This document shows, in pieces, positions 50,670-59,194 of a DNA stretch of 64,000 bases (the first letter of the stretch is position 1; each line of letters begins with the position of its first letter). A program made the position numbers and the translations under genes. The notes under the pieces are model-generated. The model ran no database searches. It was not told the DNA's origin and worked only from the letters and a program-made list of their open reading frames with translations. This DNA comes from Poriferisodalis sp963663635 (GTDB lineage Bacteria > Actinomycetota > Acidimicrobiia > Acidimicrobiales > Poriferisodalaceae): positions 620,001 through 684,000 of the forward strand of contig CAXXMY010000011.1 in NCBI GenBank assembly GCA_963663635.2. The letters run 5' to 3'.

Positions 50670-51596
50670 CTAGGAGCCGACCGAGTTGAGGATCGCGTCG
50701 CGTCCGTGCTTGAAGCCCGCTGACTCCGGGGTGTGGTTGAGCGCCAGCTCGGACTCGACTTCGCCGGCGATGCGGGAATGCCACATCTTGCGCGGCTGGG
50801 ACATGTCGAATGGCACGCCTTGATGCATGAGGCGGCGATTGTCCCAAATCACGGCTTCGCCCTCGGTCCACGCGTGCTGGTAGATGCGTGGCAGCTGGCA
50901 GGCTTCGCGGTTGAGGCGGTCCAGCAGTGCCACAGACTCGTCTGGGTCCATGCCGACAATGTCGTGGGCGTGCCGGCCGATCAGCAGATTGGGCCGCCCG
51001 GTGTCGGGGTGATACTTCACCAACGGCCGGACCGAGATGTCCAAGTCGTGATAGCCGTACATGCCGTAGGTGCCGTCGTCCTTTTTCTCCGGCAGCAAGC
51101 CCGCCCGGCCCTGGCTGTAGTAGAGCGAATGGTGCGTTTCCAGCGTGTGCACCAGTTCGCGGTCTTCGTCGGACAGCACCTCGTAGGCGGCGCGCATGTC
51201 GGCCCAGCCGGTGTCGGCGCCGTCTTTGGGCACCAGTTCGGCGGTGAACACTGCGCCCTTGGCCTGCAGCGGCATGTAGGTGCTGTCGTGGTGCCAGCCC
51301 CAATTGCCCTTGAGCGACTTCACCAGTTCGTCGGCGGGTTCGTAGTGGACCTTGCCGTCCTTGCCGACGTTCGAGATGGGCGCGGCGTTGAACTCCAGAT
51401 TGCCGAATCGTCGGGCAAACGCGTCCTGCTCGTCGTTGGTCAGGAACTGACCCGAGAAGATCAGCAGTGCGTATTCCAACCACGTTTCGTGCAGTGCCTT
51501 GAACGTGGTGTCGTCGATGGAGCGGAGCTCGATGTCGTGCACCCACGCTGCGAACGTGGCATCGACGGGTTCGATGTTGAGCGTGACAGCCGTCAT
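50670..51596 (-). CDS. TauD/TfdA family alpha-ketoglutarate-dependent dioxygenase
   Basis: 308 residues from ATG 51596; the frame is open far upstream but over a divergent gene. Fe(II) ligands: His102 and Asp104 in WHHDSTYMPL, and the distal His in RRLMHQGVPFD, with the 2-oxoglutarate-binding Arg in RKMWHSRIAGE. ALLIFSGQFLTNDEQDAFARRFG is the usual N-terminal block. Such enzymes hydroxylate sulfonates, herbicides or other small acids. It heads a minus-strand group with DUF1330 and RidA. Confidence 0.92.
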   Translation of the reverse strand: MTAVTLNIEPVDATFAAWVHDIELRSIDDTTFKALHETWLEYALLIFSGQFLTNDEQDAFARRFGNLEFNAAPISNVGKDGKVHYEPADELVKSLKGNWGWHHDSTYMPLQAKGAVFTAELVPKDGADTGWADMRAAYEVLSDEDRELVHTLETHHSLYYSQGRAGLLPEKKDDGTYGMYGYHDLDISVRPLVKYHPDTGRPNLLIGRHAHDIVGMDPDESVALLDRLNREACQLPRIYQHAWTEGEAVIWDNRRLMHQGVPFDMSQPRKMWHSRIAGEVESELALNHTPESAGFKHGRDAILNSVGS

Positions 51597-51761
51597 GGCC
51601 GGATCGTACCACCGGGCCCAAAGCGGCTTCAGGGTGTCGATTCGGCGGGCGGCGACTCGGTCACCGCAGTCGACGGTGCGTCGACAATCTGGCGAGCGCG
51701 CAGTGGGCAGGCAAGACTCAGCCGGGGCGGCAACGCCCAGCAGTACTCGAAGGAGCAGTTC

Positions 51762-53012
51762 ATGGATGATCTCGCGTCGGGCAGTGGCTCGGCCGACCGG
51801 GGAATGGTTGTCGAGCGCATCGAGACGCTGTCGTGCGACGCTGCGTGGCGCAACTACTACTTCTTGAAGATCACCACCGCTGACGGCGTCGTCGGCTGGG
51901 CCGAGTACGACGAGGGCTTCTCCTCGCCCGGCCTCACTACTGCGATCGAGGCGCTGGCGCCGCTGGTTGTCGGACGCTCGGTGTTCGACCACGAGCCCAC
52001 GTACCAGTACCTGTTCGCCCGTACCCGCCAGGCGGCCAGCGGCATCATCGGCGAGGCGCTCGGGGCCATCGAGAACGCGCTGCTCGATGCCAAGGCGCGA
52101 ACCCTGGGCGTGCCCTGCTACGACCTGCTCGGCGGCAAGGTGCGCGACCGCATCCGCGTGTACTGGTCGCACTGCGGGACGTGGAGGATCAACCTCCCGC
52201 ACATCTACGGCAACCGAATCACCGACCTCGACGGCGTGCGGGCGCTGGGTGCCGAGGTGGCCGAGAAGGGCTTCACGGCGCTCAAGACCAACATCTTCCG
52301 CCAAACGCCCGATGGGCTGCGGGGCTGGCTGCCGGGCTTCGGCACGCCGTTCGCCCCCGAGCTGAACGTGTCCCGTCAGCTCATCGGCGAGATCCGAGCG
52401 AACCTTCAGGCATTCCGGGACGGCGCCGGCGACGACATGGACATCCTGCTCGACCTGAACTGGAACGCCCGCACAGAGGGCTACGCCCGCATCGTGCGCG
52501 AGCTGGCCGACTTCGGGCTGTTCTGGATCGAGATCGACTCCGACCACCCAGACGCCATGGCGCACATCCGCTCGAAGGCGGGCTGCACGATCAGCGGGGG
52601 AGAATCCCTGTTCGGAGTGCGCGAGCTGTACCCCTACCTGCACACCGGATCGCTCGACGTGCCGATCATCGACGGCATCTGGAACGGCTTCTGGCAGTCC
52701 TCCAAGATGGCCGCGATGGCCGACGGAATGGGCCACAGCGTTGCCCCGCACAACTTCTATGGGCACCTCGCCACCATGATGAATGCCCACTGGGCCGCGG
52801 CGACTCCGAACATCATCATCATGGAGACCGACATCGACCGGATCGCCTGGGACGACGAGATCGTGACCGTCGCGCCGGACTATGTCAACGGCCATCTGGT
52901 GCTCGGCGACGGGCCCGGCTGGGGCACCGAGCCAATCGAAGAGGCGCTCGCGGCCCACCCGCCGAGGCTGAGCGGTCTCCGCGAACGTCGTCCCCCGGCG
53001 GGCGATGACTGA
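51762..53012 (+). CDS. Enolase-superfamily (mandelate racemase/muconate-lactonizing-like) dehydratase
   Basis: 416 residues; ATG 51762 has AAGGAGCAG upstream, deciding the start. The barrel shows Lys175 (FTALKTN), metal ligands Asp231 (LLDLNWN), Glu257 (FWIEIDS) and Glu281 (GGESLFG), and His330 (HSVAPHNFYG). This set fits acid-sugar dehydratases of the galactonate/mannonate-type groups. It overlaps the MFS gene by eight bases, so the pair may take up or export and dehydrate one compound. It is divergent from tauD. Confidence 0.9.
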   Translation: MDDLASGSGSADRGMVVERIETLSCDAAWRNYYFLKITTADGVVGWAEYDEGFSSPGLTTAIEALAPLVVGRSVFDHEPTYQYLFARTRQAASGIIGEALGAIENALLDAKARTLGVPCYDLLGGKVRDRIRVYWSHCGTWRINLPHIYGNRITDLDGVRALGAEVAEKGFTALKTNIFRQTPDGLRGWLPGFGTPFAPELNVSRQLIGEIRANLQAFRDGAGDDMDILLDLNWNARTEGYARIVRELADFGLFWIEIDSDHPDAMAHIRSKAGCTISGGESLFGVRELYPYLHTGSLDVPIIDGIWNGFWQSSKMAAMADGMGHSVAPHNFYGHLATMMNAHWAAATPNIIIMETDIDRIAWDDEIVTVAPDYVNGHLVLGDGPGWGTEPIEEALAAHPPRLSGLRERRPPAGDD

Positions 53013-54582
53013 GGACGCCGCGTCTACGACAAGCTCGGTTTCGCAGGTTTTCCGATTTCGATTTGCTGACGGCGCGCCGCGGGCGACACCGATCGTCGGG
53101 GAGCGCTGCGCGGGCGATGTCGTGGCGTCGCGCATCGAGCGCATTGCGCCAGTTCGCCCGGCGCCAGCCCCAACGCCGACGCCGAGCCCACCCGCGCAAG
53201 ACCGTGCTGACCAACGCGTCTCGAGGCGGGCACGGCTCGCGCTCGCCACCGGCTCGCTGGCGTTCGTGCTCGGCACCGTCAACGTCACGGTGACGACCGT
53301 CGCATTTCCCGACATCGTGCGGGCCTTCCCCGGCGTGTCAGGGGCAGTCACGGGCTGGATCGTCAGCGGCTACGCGCTCGCGTTCTCCTCCACGATCATC
53401 ATCGGCGGCCGGCTCGCGGATCGGTACGGCCGACTGATGGTGTTCCGAATCGGAGTGCTGGGCCTGTTCGTGTCGTCGATCGCAGCAGGGCTGGCACCCG
53501 GCATCGAGTTGCTGCTGCTGGCCCGGGTGGTGCAGGGGCTGTGCGGCGCGCTGACCGTGCCCTCGTCGCTGGCACTCGTGCTGCCGCAGTTTCCCGCAGC
53601 GCGTCAAGCGAGCGTCATCGGCATCTGGGCTTCGGCGGGCATGGCGGCGTCGGGCCTGGCACCCGGCATGGCTGCCGGCATCCTGGAAATCGCCAACTGG
53701 CGCTGGGTGTACCTCGCAATTGCGCCGATCGCAGCGCTGGCCTTCTTGGGCTCTTTGTGGTTCCTCCAGGAGACGGCCAAGCCCGATCGCAGCAAGCCGC
53801 TGGACTTGCTGGGCGTCGCGATGGGCAGCGTGGCGGTATTCCTGGTCGTGCTGGCAACCCTGCAGGGCCGATATTGGGGATGGGGATCAACCGGCACGCT
53901 CGCGTGCTTCATCTGCGCCGCGGTGCTGCTGCCACTGTTCCTGTGGCGCTCGGCCAGCCACGACGAGCCGCTCTTCGATCCGCGGCTGTTCCGGGTTCGC
54001 AGCTTCGCCGTCGCCAACATGGCGGTGTCCTTGACGATGGTCGGAGCCTTTACGAGCTGGTTCCTGTGGCCGCAATACCTGGTGGAGGTCTGGGACTACA
54101 GCCGGTGGGCCGTTGGCCTGGCGTTCACCCCGGCCCCGATCATCTCAGCGGTTGTGGCAGTGCTGGGCGGACGCTGGGCCGACAAGCGCGGGTTTCGGGG
54201 AATGATGGCCCTGGCCTCGTTCATCGCCACCATCGGCCATCTTTGGCTGCTGTTCTTCCTCGACGAGCAAGTGCGCTTCTGGTTTGCGTTCTTCCCCGCA
54301 ACCGTGTTCTTTGGCCTGGGCATGGGCGTGCTGGCCAGCCAATTGAACTCCGCAGCGCTCACGGATATCGAACCGGCCGCCATCGCGACGGCGAACGGCG
54401 TGCATCAATCGCTGCGGTACAGCGTCGCCGGCATCGGCGTGGCTGTGGCGATCGCAGTGCTGGGCGGCACCCACGAGGTGCACCTCTACAACTGGCTGTG
54501 GCTGCTGCTCGGCGGCCTGCAAGCGCTCTGCATCCCCCTCATGGGTTTCGCGTACCCCCGCAAGCGCCCGGCCGCTGCCTGA
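53005..54582 (+). CDS. MFS transporter, DHA2-like (14 TM)
   Basis: 525 residues. ATG 53005 overlaps the dehydratase gene end by eight bases. A Pro/Ala-rich N-terminal extension of about 75 residues precedes TM1. GRLADRYGRLMVFRIGVLGL is motif A, and LLLLARVVQGLCGALTVPSSLALVLPQFP is the DHA2 TM4-TM5 pattern (in parts). About 14 hydrophobic segments follow. Export of a drug-like or metabolic compound is the family norm; coupling to the dehydratase is suggestive only. Confidence 0.87.
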   Translation: MTEDAASTTSSVSQVFRFRFADGAPRATPIVGERCAGDVVASRIERIAPVRPAPAPTPTPSPPAQDRADQRVSRRARLALATGSLAFVLGTVNVTVTTVAFPDIVRAFPGVSGAVTGWIVSGYALAFSSTIIIGGRLADRYGRLMVFRIGVLGLFVSSIAAGLAPGIELLLLARVVQGLCGALTVPSSLALVLPQFPAARQASVIGIWASAGMAASGLAPGMAAGILEIANWRWVYLAIAPIAALAFLGSLWFLQETAKPDRSKPLDLLGVAMGSVAVFLVVLATLQGRYWGWGSTGTLACFICAAVLLPLFLWRSASHDEPLFDPRLFRVRSFAVANMAVSLTMVGAFTSWFLWPQYLVEVWDYSRWAVGLAFTPAPIISAVVAVLGGRWADKRGFRGMMALASFIATIGHLWLLFFLDEQVRFWFAFFPATVFFGLGMGVLASQLNSAALTDIEPAAIATANGVHQSLRYSVAGIGVAVAIAVLGGTHEVHLYNWLWLLLGGLQALCIPLMGFAYPRKRPAAA

Positions 54583-54612
54583 GCGACGCTGCCGCGCTTG
54601 TGGCCGTGCTGG

Positions 54613-55035
54613 CTACAGCAACTCGTACACCTCGTAGACGAGCTTGCCCTCGGGAAACGAGCCGATGCCGATTGCCTGAATCGAATTCAGCCAGGCGTAG
54701 TCGCCGTCGGTCGAGGTCTGGAACGTCGGTGCCGAGCGGGGCGGCCCGTCTCGCTGGGCTTTGCCTTGGTACTGCATCAGGATGTCGGTGTCGTCGTCGG
54801 TGCGGATCGACAGGCGCACGTCGAGATGCAGGGAGCCGTCGGGGTAACGGAACAGCCAGTCACCCGACGGGCCAATGACGGTGCCGTTGACGCGCTCGCC
54901 CGTGACGGTGCCGCCAATGACGCTGGCGATGATGCGGTCTCCGGCGGGGCCGTTGCGGATCTTGCTGGCGCTGGACATGTCGGCGTCGATCGCCATCGTG
55001 AACAGGTGCCGAACAGGCAGTGATGTCTCGGGCAT
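54613..55035 (-). CDS. DUF3237 family protein, copy 1
   Basis: 140 residues, ATG start. MPETSLPVRHLFTMAIDADM, GGTVTGERVNGTVIGPSGDW and HLDVRLSIRTDDDTDI are the conserved strands of DUF3237 (lipocalin-like barrel, function unknown). It is about 85 percent identical by eye to the next gene upstream and separated from it by 21 bases, so the two are a tandem duplication in one transcript. Confidence 0.85.
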   Translation of the reverse strand: MPETSLPVRHLFTMAIDADMSSASKIRNGPAGDRIIASVIGGTVTGERVNGTVIGPSGDWLFRYPDGSLHLDVRLSIRTDDDTDILMQYQGKAQRDGPPRSAPTFQTSTDGDYAWLNSIQAIGIGSFPEGKLVYEVYELL

Positions 55036-55056
55036 GGGAATGCTCCTGGGTGTGGC

Positions 55057-55479
55057 TTACAGCAGTTCGTAGACCTCGTAGACGAGCTTGCCGTCGGGGA
55101 ACGAGTCCATGCCGATCGCTTGGACGGAGTTCAGCCAAGCGTAGTCGCCGTCGGTCGAGGTTTGAAAGGTGGGCGCGGAGCGGGGCAAACCGTCGCCGGC
55201 GATCTTGCCTTGGTACTCCATGAGGATGTCGGTGCCGTCGTCGGTGCGGATGGAGATGCGCACATCGAGATGCATCGAGCCGTCGGGGTAGCGGTACAGC
55301 CAGTCACCTGACGGGCCGATGATCGAGCCGTTGATCCGCTCGCCGGTCACGGTGCCGCCATCGACGCCAGCGATCAGGCGGTCGCCGGCAGGCCCGCCCT
55401 TGATGCGCGCCGCTCCGGACAGATCGGCGTCGACCGCCATCGAGAAGAGGTGTCGTACAGGGAGTGAGGTTTCTGGCAT
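55057..55479 (-). CDS. DUF3237 family protein, copy 2
   Basis: 140 residues from ATG 55479 with GGAGCACTCTG upstream (an in-frame start at 55500 lacks support). It has the same length as copy 1 and an identical C-terminal block (TSTDGDYAWLNS...). Substitutions are scattered (SSASKIRNG versus SGAARIKGG), showing divergence after duplication. DUF3237 proteins are often found with aromatic or steroid catabolism genes; the role here is unknown. Confidence 0.85.
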   Translation of the reverse strand: MPETSLPVRHLFSMAVDADLSGAARIKGGPAGDRLIAGVDGGTVTGERINGSIIGPSGDWLYRYPDGSMHLDVRISIRTDDGTDILMEYQGKIAGDGLPRSAPTFQTSTDGDYAWLNSVQAIGMDSFPDGKLVYEVYELL

Positions 55480-55559
55480 CAGAGTGCTCCTTGTTGTCAC
55501 TGGGTGTGTCGAGTTTGTGGGTGGCCGTGTGCAGCAGTTGCGGTTCGGTTGCCGTCGGC

Positions 55560-56348
55560 TTACATCGTGAAGCGCAGATTCCGGGCGGCATACGCCCCGA
55601 TCTGCTCGTCTCCGGACCAGCTCACCAGACCCGCGGCGATGGGGATCTCAGGGTCGATGCGACCGCAGGTGAGATCCATGAAGGACATCGAGTCGCAGTG
55701 CAGGGTGACGGTCGGATCCTCAACATGGTCGACCTCGCCGGCGCGGCCGTCGACTGCGACGTAGATGTCGCGTTCGACGGCGCCGGTGATCTCGAAGCGC
55801 ATCGAGGCGCCGTCGGGAAGCCCCACCTTCTTGCCGGCGATGTAGCCGATGGACAGGTGGACCTCGTTCAGGGCCATCTCGGCAGCGGGTCCGCCGTTGT
55901 CGGTCGGAAGACCGAGCGGTGTGCGGCAGTCGCGCTCGTGCATCCAGTGGTCGAATTCCCGGATCGACATGAAGCGGCCGTAGGTTCCCGGCCCTACTGG
56001 GGTGATCGATCCCCGGTCGAAGACCTCCTCGTCGAGCGCCTCGAGTTGTGCGGCGCGCCCGTCCCACACCTCGGCTGCCAACGCAGTCAGATCCGGTCCG
56101 CTGATGGCCATGGCTGCTGAGACGTAGCCGGCGATGTCGCCGAAGGGAGGCGGCGTCTCGACGGATTCAGGCAGCCAGCCCGACAGCGCCTGTTCCACGG
56201 AGACCTGGTGGGCCAGCACACCATGGACCGTCCAGTCCGGGCAGTGCGACTGCACCTGCCACTGGTCGCCTTCGAGCGACCCGTAGAACGCTTTGCAGCT
56301 CGCCCAGCAGGCCTTGAGGCTGTCGATGATGAGTTGCGGCTGGCTCAT
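55560..56348 (-). CDS. Maleylpyruvate isomerase-type (DinB fold) mycothiol-dependent enzyme family
   Basis: 262 residues, ATG start. The N-terminal DinB four-helix bundle has the metal-binding pattern CPDWTVHGVLAHQVSVE and REFDHWMHERD (His residues). The C-terminal half (ITGAVERDIYVAVDGRAGEV, SMSFMDLTCGR) is the extra SCP2-like domain seen in the TIGR03083-type group. Members use mycothiol as cofactor or thiol acceptor, consistent with mca in this window. The substrate is unknown. Confidence 0.85.
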   Translation of the reverse strand: MSQPQLIIDSLKACWASCKAFYGSLEGDQWQVQSHCPDWTVHGVLAHQVSVEQALSGWLPESVETPPPFGDIAGYVSAAMAISGPDLTALAAEVWDGRAAQLEALDEEVFDRGSITPVGPGTYGRFMSIREFDHWMHERDCRTPLGLPTDNGGPAAEMALNEVHLSIGYIAGKKVGLPDGASMRFEITGAVERDIYVAVDGRAGEVDHVEDPTVTLHCDSMSFMDLTCGRIDPEIPIAAGLVSWSGDEQIGAYAARNLRFTM

Positions 56349-56404
56349 GAGGTACGTCCCGTTGTGTGTTGTCAGCGTTGTGATTGAAGATGATGTCCGA
56401 AGTC

Positions 56405-57316
56405 TCAGCCGGCCTCGGCTCGGATGCGTTCGAGGATCTTGCCCAGCCGCTCGATCATGGCATCCACCGAACGCGAACCAGCCTGGAAGATCGCCGTGAC
56501 GTTCACTGACGTCCAGTCGAAGCCCATCGCGGCGAGGATCGCGGCCCGCTCGCCGATCGCATCGAGGTCACCGTAGAAGCCCTTGTCGGCATCGGTGCGC
56601 GGCGGTGGCGCCAGCATCAGCTGCATCCCGATCGACGCAGGATCGCGCCCGAAGTCCTCTTCGGCGCGGCGCCGGATCTCGCTCATGCATTCGAGTGCCC
56701 GCTCGTCGCTGACGCCCGACGCCATCCAGCCGTCGCCCTTCTGGGCCGTGCGGCGCAGCGCAGCCGGGCTGTCACCTCCGATCCACAGCGGGATCCCAGC
56801 GCCTTGCGGCGACACGGGCTCCATGCCCATGTCATGGCTGTTGTAGTGCTCGCCGGAGAACTCGATGCGGCCGCCCGCCCAGTAGGTCCGCATGAGGTCG
56901 ATCACCTCGTCCATGCGCTTGCCGCGGGTCCCGAAGTCCTCCTCCAGTGCGTCGTATTCGGAGTCCTGCCAGCCCACACCGATGCCGAATCGCACGCGAC
57001 CGCCCGACAATGTGTCCAGCGTTGAGATCTGCTTGGCCACCAGCACGGGCTGGCGCTGCGGCAGGACCAGCACCTCAGTCGACAGCGTCACCCGCTCGGT
57101 CACCGCCGCCACGTTGGCCAGCAGCATCAGTGCTTCGAGAATCGGCATGTTCGCGGGGTAAATGGTGTAGCGGCCCTCGCCGGGATGACCCATCACGACA
57201 TGGTCGAACGCAGCGATCTCGTCGTAGCCCAAGTCCTCGATGGCCTTGGCGAGGTCCAGCACTCGTTGTGGCCCTTCCCGGAACGCAATGGACGGAAAGT
57301 CGACGGCGATCTTCAT
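56405..57316 (-). CDS. LLM-class F420-dependent oxidoreductase
   Basis: 303 residues, ATG start. AIEDLGYDEIAAFDHVV, ERVTLSTEVLVLPQRQPVLVAKQ, LSGGRVRFGIGVGWQDSEYDALEEDFGTRGKRMDE (in parts) and PLWIGGDSPAALRRTAQKGDGW are standard for the F420 LLM group. It belongs to a run of minus-strand genes (MaoC pair to DUF3237) with short spacers, suggesting one catabolic transcript. Substrate unknown. Confidence 0.9.
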   Translation of the reverse strand: MKIAVDFPSIAFREGPQRVLDLAKAIEDLGYDEIAAFDHVVMGHPGEGRYTIYPANMPILEALMLLANVAAVTERVTLSTEVLVLPQRQPVLVAKQISTLDTLSGGRVRFGIGVGWQDSEYDALEEDFGTRGKRMDEVIDLMRTYWAGGRIEFSGEHYNSHDMGMEPVSPQGAGIPLWIGGDSPAALRRTAQKGDGWMASGVSDERALECMSEIRRRAEEDFGRDPASIGMQLMLAPPPRTDADKGFYGDLDAIGERAAILAAMGFDWTSVNVTAIFQAGSRSVDAMIERLGKILERIRAEAG

Positions 57317-57347
57317 CGCGAATTCCCTTCGTTCAACTGGTCGGTGT

Positions 57348-57791
57348 TCAAGCGGTCGGCAGCCGGACCCGTGCCGTTGCCGGCATCAGCAGTCGCCCGT
57401 CGGAGGTGCGCTCGGCGATCTCCAGCTCGACGACTCCCGTCGCGGAATCCACTGAGGTCACGGTGCCCGAATACACCAGCTCCTCGCCCGCCAACCCGCT
57501 GGCGCGATTCTGCCAGGTGACGCCCAGAAGGCGGCCGTGGGGCCCGGCCCAGTCGGTGAGGTACTGCGTCAGCCATGCGCCCTGCAGCGGACCGTGCACA
57601 AGGAGATCCTCATGACCCTCGAAGCGGGCGTATTCGCGGTCGTAATGGATGCGATGCGGGTTGTGGCTCGCCGCGCTGTAGAGGAACAGCTGCGCCTCGT
57701 CGGGGAACTTGTGCATGGCGGGCAGCTCGTCGCCGACCGAGAGGTCGGAAAGCTTCGGTGCCGTGGTGACATCACTGGTGATTGTGCTCAT
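57348..57791 (-). CDS. MaoC-like hydratase, C-terminal-type subunit
   Basis: A 147-residue single hot-dog protein. FLYSAASHNPHRIHYDREYA holds the catalytic hydratase-2 motif, with HEDLLVHGPLQGAWLTQYL and LVYSGTVTSVD following. It pairs with the N-terminal-type subunit encoded 48 bases upstream. Together they reproduce the two domains of the fused protein at 15253-16266. Probably hydrates an enoyl-CoA as a heterodimer, as in the actinobacterial HtdXY/ChsH-type enzymes. Confidence 0.88.
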   Translation of the reverse strand: MSTITSDVTTAPKLSDLSVGDELPAMHKFPDEAQLFLYSAASHNPHRIHYDREYARFEGHEDLLVHGPLQGAWLTQYLTDWAGPHGRLLGVTWQNRASGLAGEELVYSGTVTSVDSATGVVELEIAERTSDGRLLMPATARVRLPTA

Positions 57792-57795
57792 CGTT

Positions 57796-57847
57796 CGATC
57801 CGTGTCTGCTGGTTCATCTCGCGATCCGTGTTTGCCGGGTCATCTCG
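57796..57847. repeat. 26-bp imperfect tandem repeat between the MaoC genes
   Basis: Units 57796-57821 and 57822-57847 share 23 of 26 bases. The repeat includes the end of the upstream MaoC gene (complement of GCGAGATGA) and fills the spacer before the next start. Confidence 0.75.
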
Positions 57848-58331
57848 CGATTCCTATCTGGCGTGAGCGGGCGACCTCGGTGCCGAATTGGTTGACGAAG
57901 GCGGTCTCGCGCACCTGGCGAACGAATGGCCCCTTGCTGCCTTGCTTCTGGTCGAGTGCAGCGAGCCGCGTGGTAGCGGTGATCTCGTCACCGATGCACA
58001 CCGGCTCGATGAAATCCCATTCCTCGCCGCCGAACATCATCCGGTTCACCAACAGTCGCACCCCGGTCCTGGCGCGGTAGAGACCGTCGGTGCGAAGATC
58101 CGATGCGGTCCTGGGCTGCACCACCGCATGTGTGACATACGTCGGCGGCGCCACGAGCGCGCGATAGCCGGCGGCCTGTGCGGCCTCAGCGTCGAAGTAG
58201 ATGGGATTCTCGTCGCCGACGGCGTATGCATAGCGCTGCGCCTCACGCTGATCGATGACCACGGTCACCGGGCCTGACAGCACCTCGCCCACGCGCGCCA
58301 GAGATTCCTCGGGAATCAACGATTCGCGCAC
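57840..58331 (-). CDS. MaoC_dehydrat_N (FAS1-like hot-dog) subunit
   Basis: 163 residues from GTG 58331; the longer open frame upstream is antisense to msrA and not used. VIDQREAQRYAYAVGDENPIYFDAEAAQAAGYRALVAPPTYVTHAV (in parts) and GGEEWDFIEPVCIGDEI are typical of the non-catalytic or substrate-binding partner of MaoC heterodimers. The stop is followed by a 26-bp duplicated spacer and then the C-terminal-type subunit gene. Confidence 0.87.
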   Translation of the reverse strand: MRESLIPEESLARVGEVLSGPVTVVIDQREAQRYAYAVGDENPIYFDAEAAQAAGYRALVAPPTYVTHAVVQPRTASDLRTDGLYRARTGVRLLVNRMMFGGEEWDFIEPVCIGDEITATTRLAALDQKQGSKGPFVRQVRETAFVNQFGTEVARSRQIGIAR

Positions 58332-58511
58332 GCGCCTGACACTACGCGACTCGCCTCGCTGCTGCGCAGGGCGACATCCGCGCTCGACAGCCCCGAAGTA
58401 GCGTGCAGGCAGCGGGATTCCGCGCCGATGCATTTTCGGAAAGGTGAATAGTCGCGGACCGGAGCAGCGTCGGCAGTCTTTCGAAACCAGACCCTCGAAG
58501 AGGAGAGCATC

Positions 58512-59165
58512 GTGGCGTTGTGGTCCAAGAAGCTGGAGATGCCCCAACCGGATCGGACACTGCCCGGAAGGAGCCAGCCGGTGCCCGTGGCTGCGGCCCA
58601 CACCGTGCTCGGCACGCCGATGACGCCGCCGTTTCCCGAGGGCTTCCGCCAGATCATCGTCGGCATGGGCTGTTTCTGGGGCGCCGAGCGCGTCTTCTGG
58701 CAGAAGCCCGGCGTGTACACCACCGCCGTGGGCTACACGGGCGGCCCGACGCCCAATCCCAGCTACGAGGAAGTGTGTTCGGGCATGACCGGGCACAACG
58801 AAGCCGTGCTGACCGTCTTTGATCCCAGCGTCACCAGCTTCGAGGCCATGCTGCGCGCCTTCTGGGAGAACCACAACCCCACGCAGGGCATGCGCCAGGG
58901 CAACGACATCGGAACGCAGTATCGGTCGGGGATCTACGTGTCCGACGAGGCCGAGCTTGCGGCCGCTGAAGCGTCCCGTGACATGTTCGGGGCCGTGCTC
59001 GACGACGCTCGGATGGGCCACATCACCACCGAGGTCTGCCTCGCGGGCCCCTTCTACTACGCCGAGGACTACCACCAGCAGTACTTGCAGAAAGTGCCCT
59101 GGGGCTACTGCGGTCTCGGCGGCACCGGGCTCACCTGCCCCGTGGGGGTCGCAACAGCCGACTGA
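58512..59165 (+). CDS. msrA: Peptide-methionine (S)-S-oxide reductase
   Basis: 217 residues; GTG 58512 preceded by GAAGAGGAG. The catalytic motif GCFWGAERVF has Cys54, followed by GYTGGPTPNPSYEEVCSGMTGHNEAV, FWENHNPTQGMRQGNDIGTQYRSGIY and a C-terminal YCGLGGTGLTCP with resolving cysteines (quoted in parts). It repairs oxidised methionine, S epimer, with thioredoxin. Divergent from the MaoC pair. Confidence 0.95.
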   Translation: MALWSKKLEMPQPDRTLPGRSQPVPVAAAHTVLGTPMTPPFPEGFRQIIVGMGCFWGAERVFWQKPGVYTTAVGYTGGPTPNPSYEEVCSGMTGHNEAVLTVFDPSVTSFEAMLRAFWENHNPTQGMRQGNDIGTQYRSGIYVSDEAELAAAEASRDMFGAVLDDARMGHITTEVCLAGPFYYAEDYHQQYLQKVPWGYCGLGGTGLTCPVGVATAD

Positions 59166-59194
59166 CGCCCGCCGGGCATGGCGCTGCGCAGCGT

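Noticed and set aside
50670..53351. An 893-codon minus-strand frame covering tauD and beyond
   Set aside because: Only the part from 51596 downward matches TauD; the rest is antisense to the enolase-superfamily gene and shows no family pattern.
57840..59075. A 411-codon minus-strand frame upstream of the MaoC_N gene
   Set aside because: The extension is antisense to msrA, which has strong motifs and a ribosome-binding site; only the part from 58331 is real.
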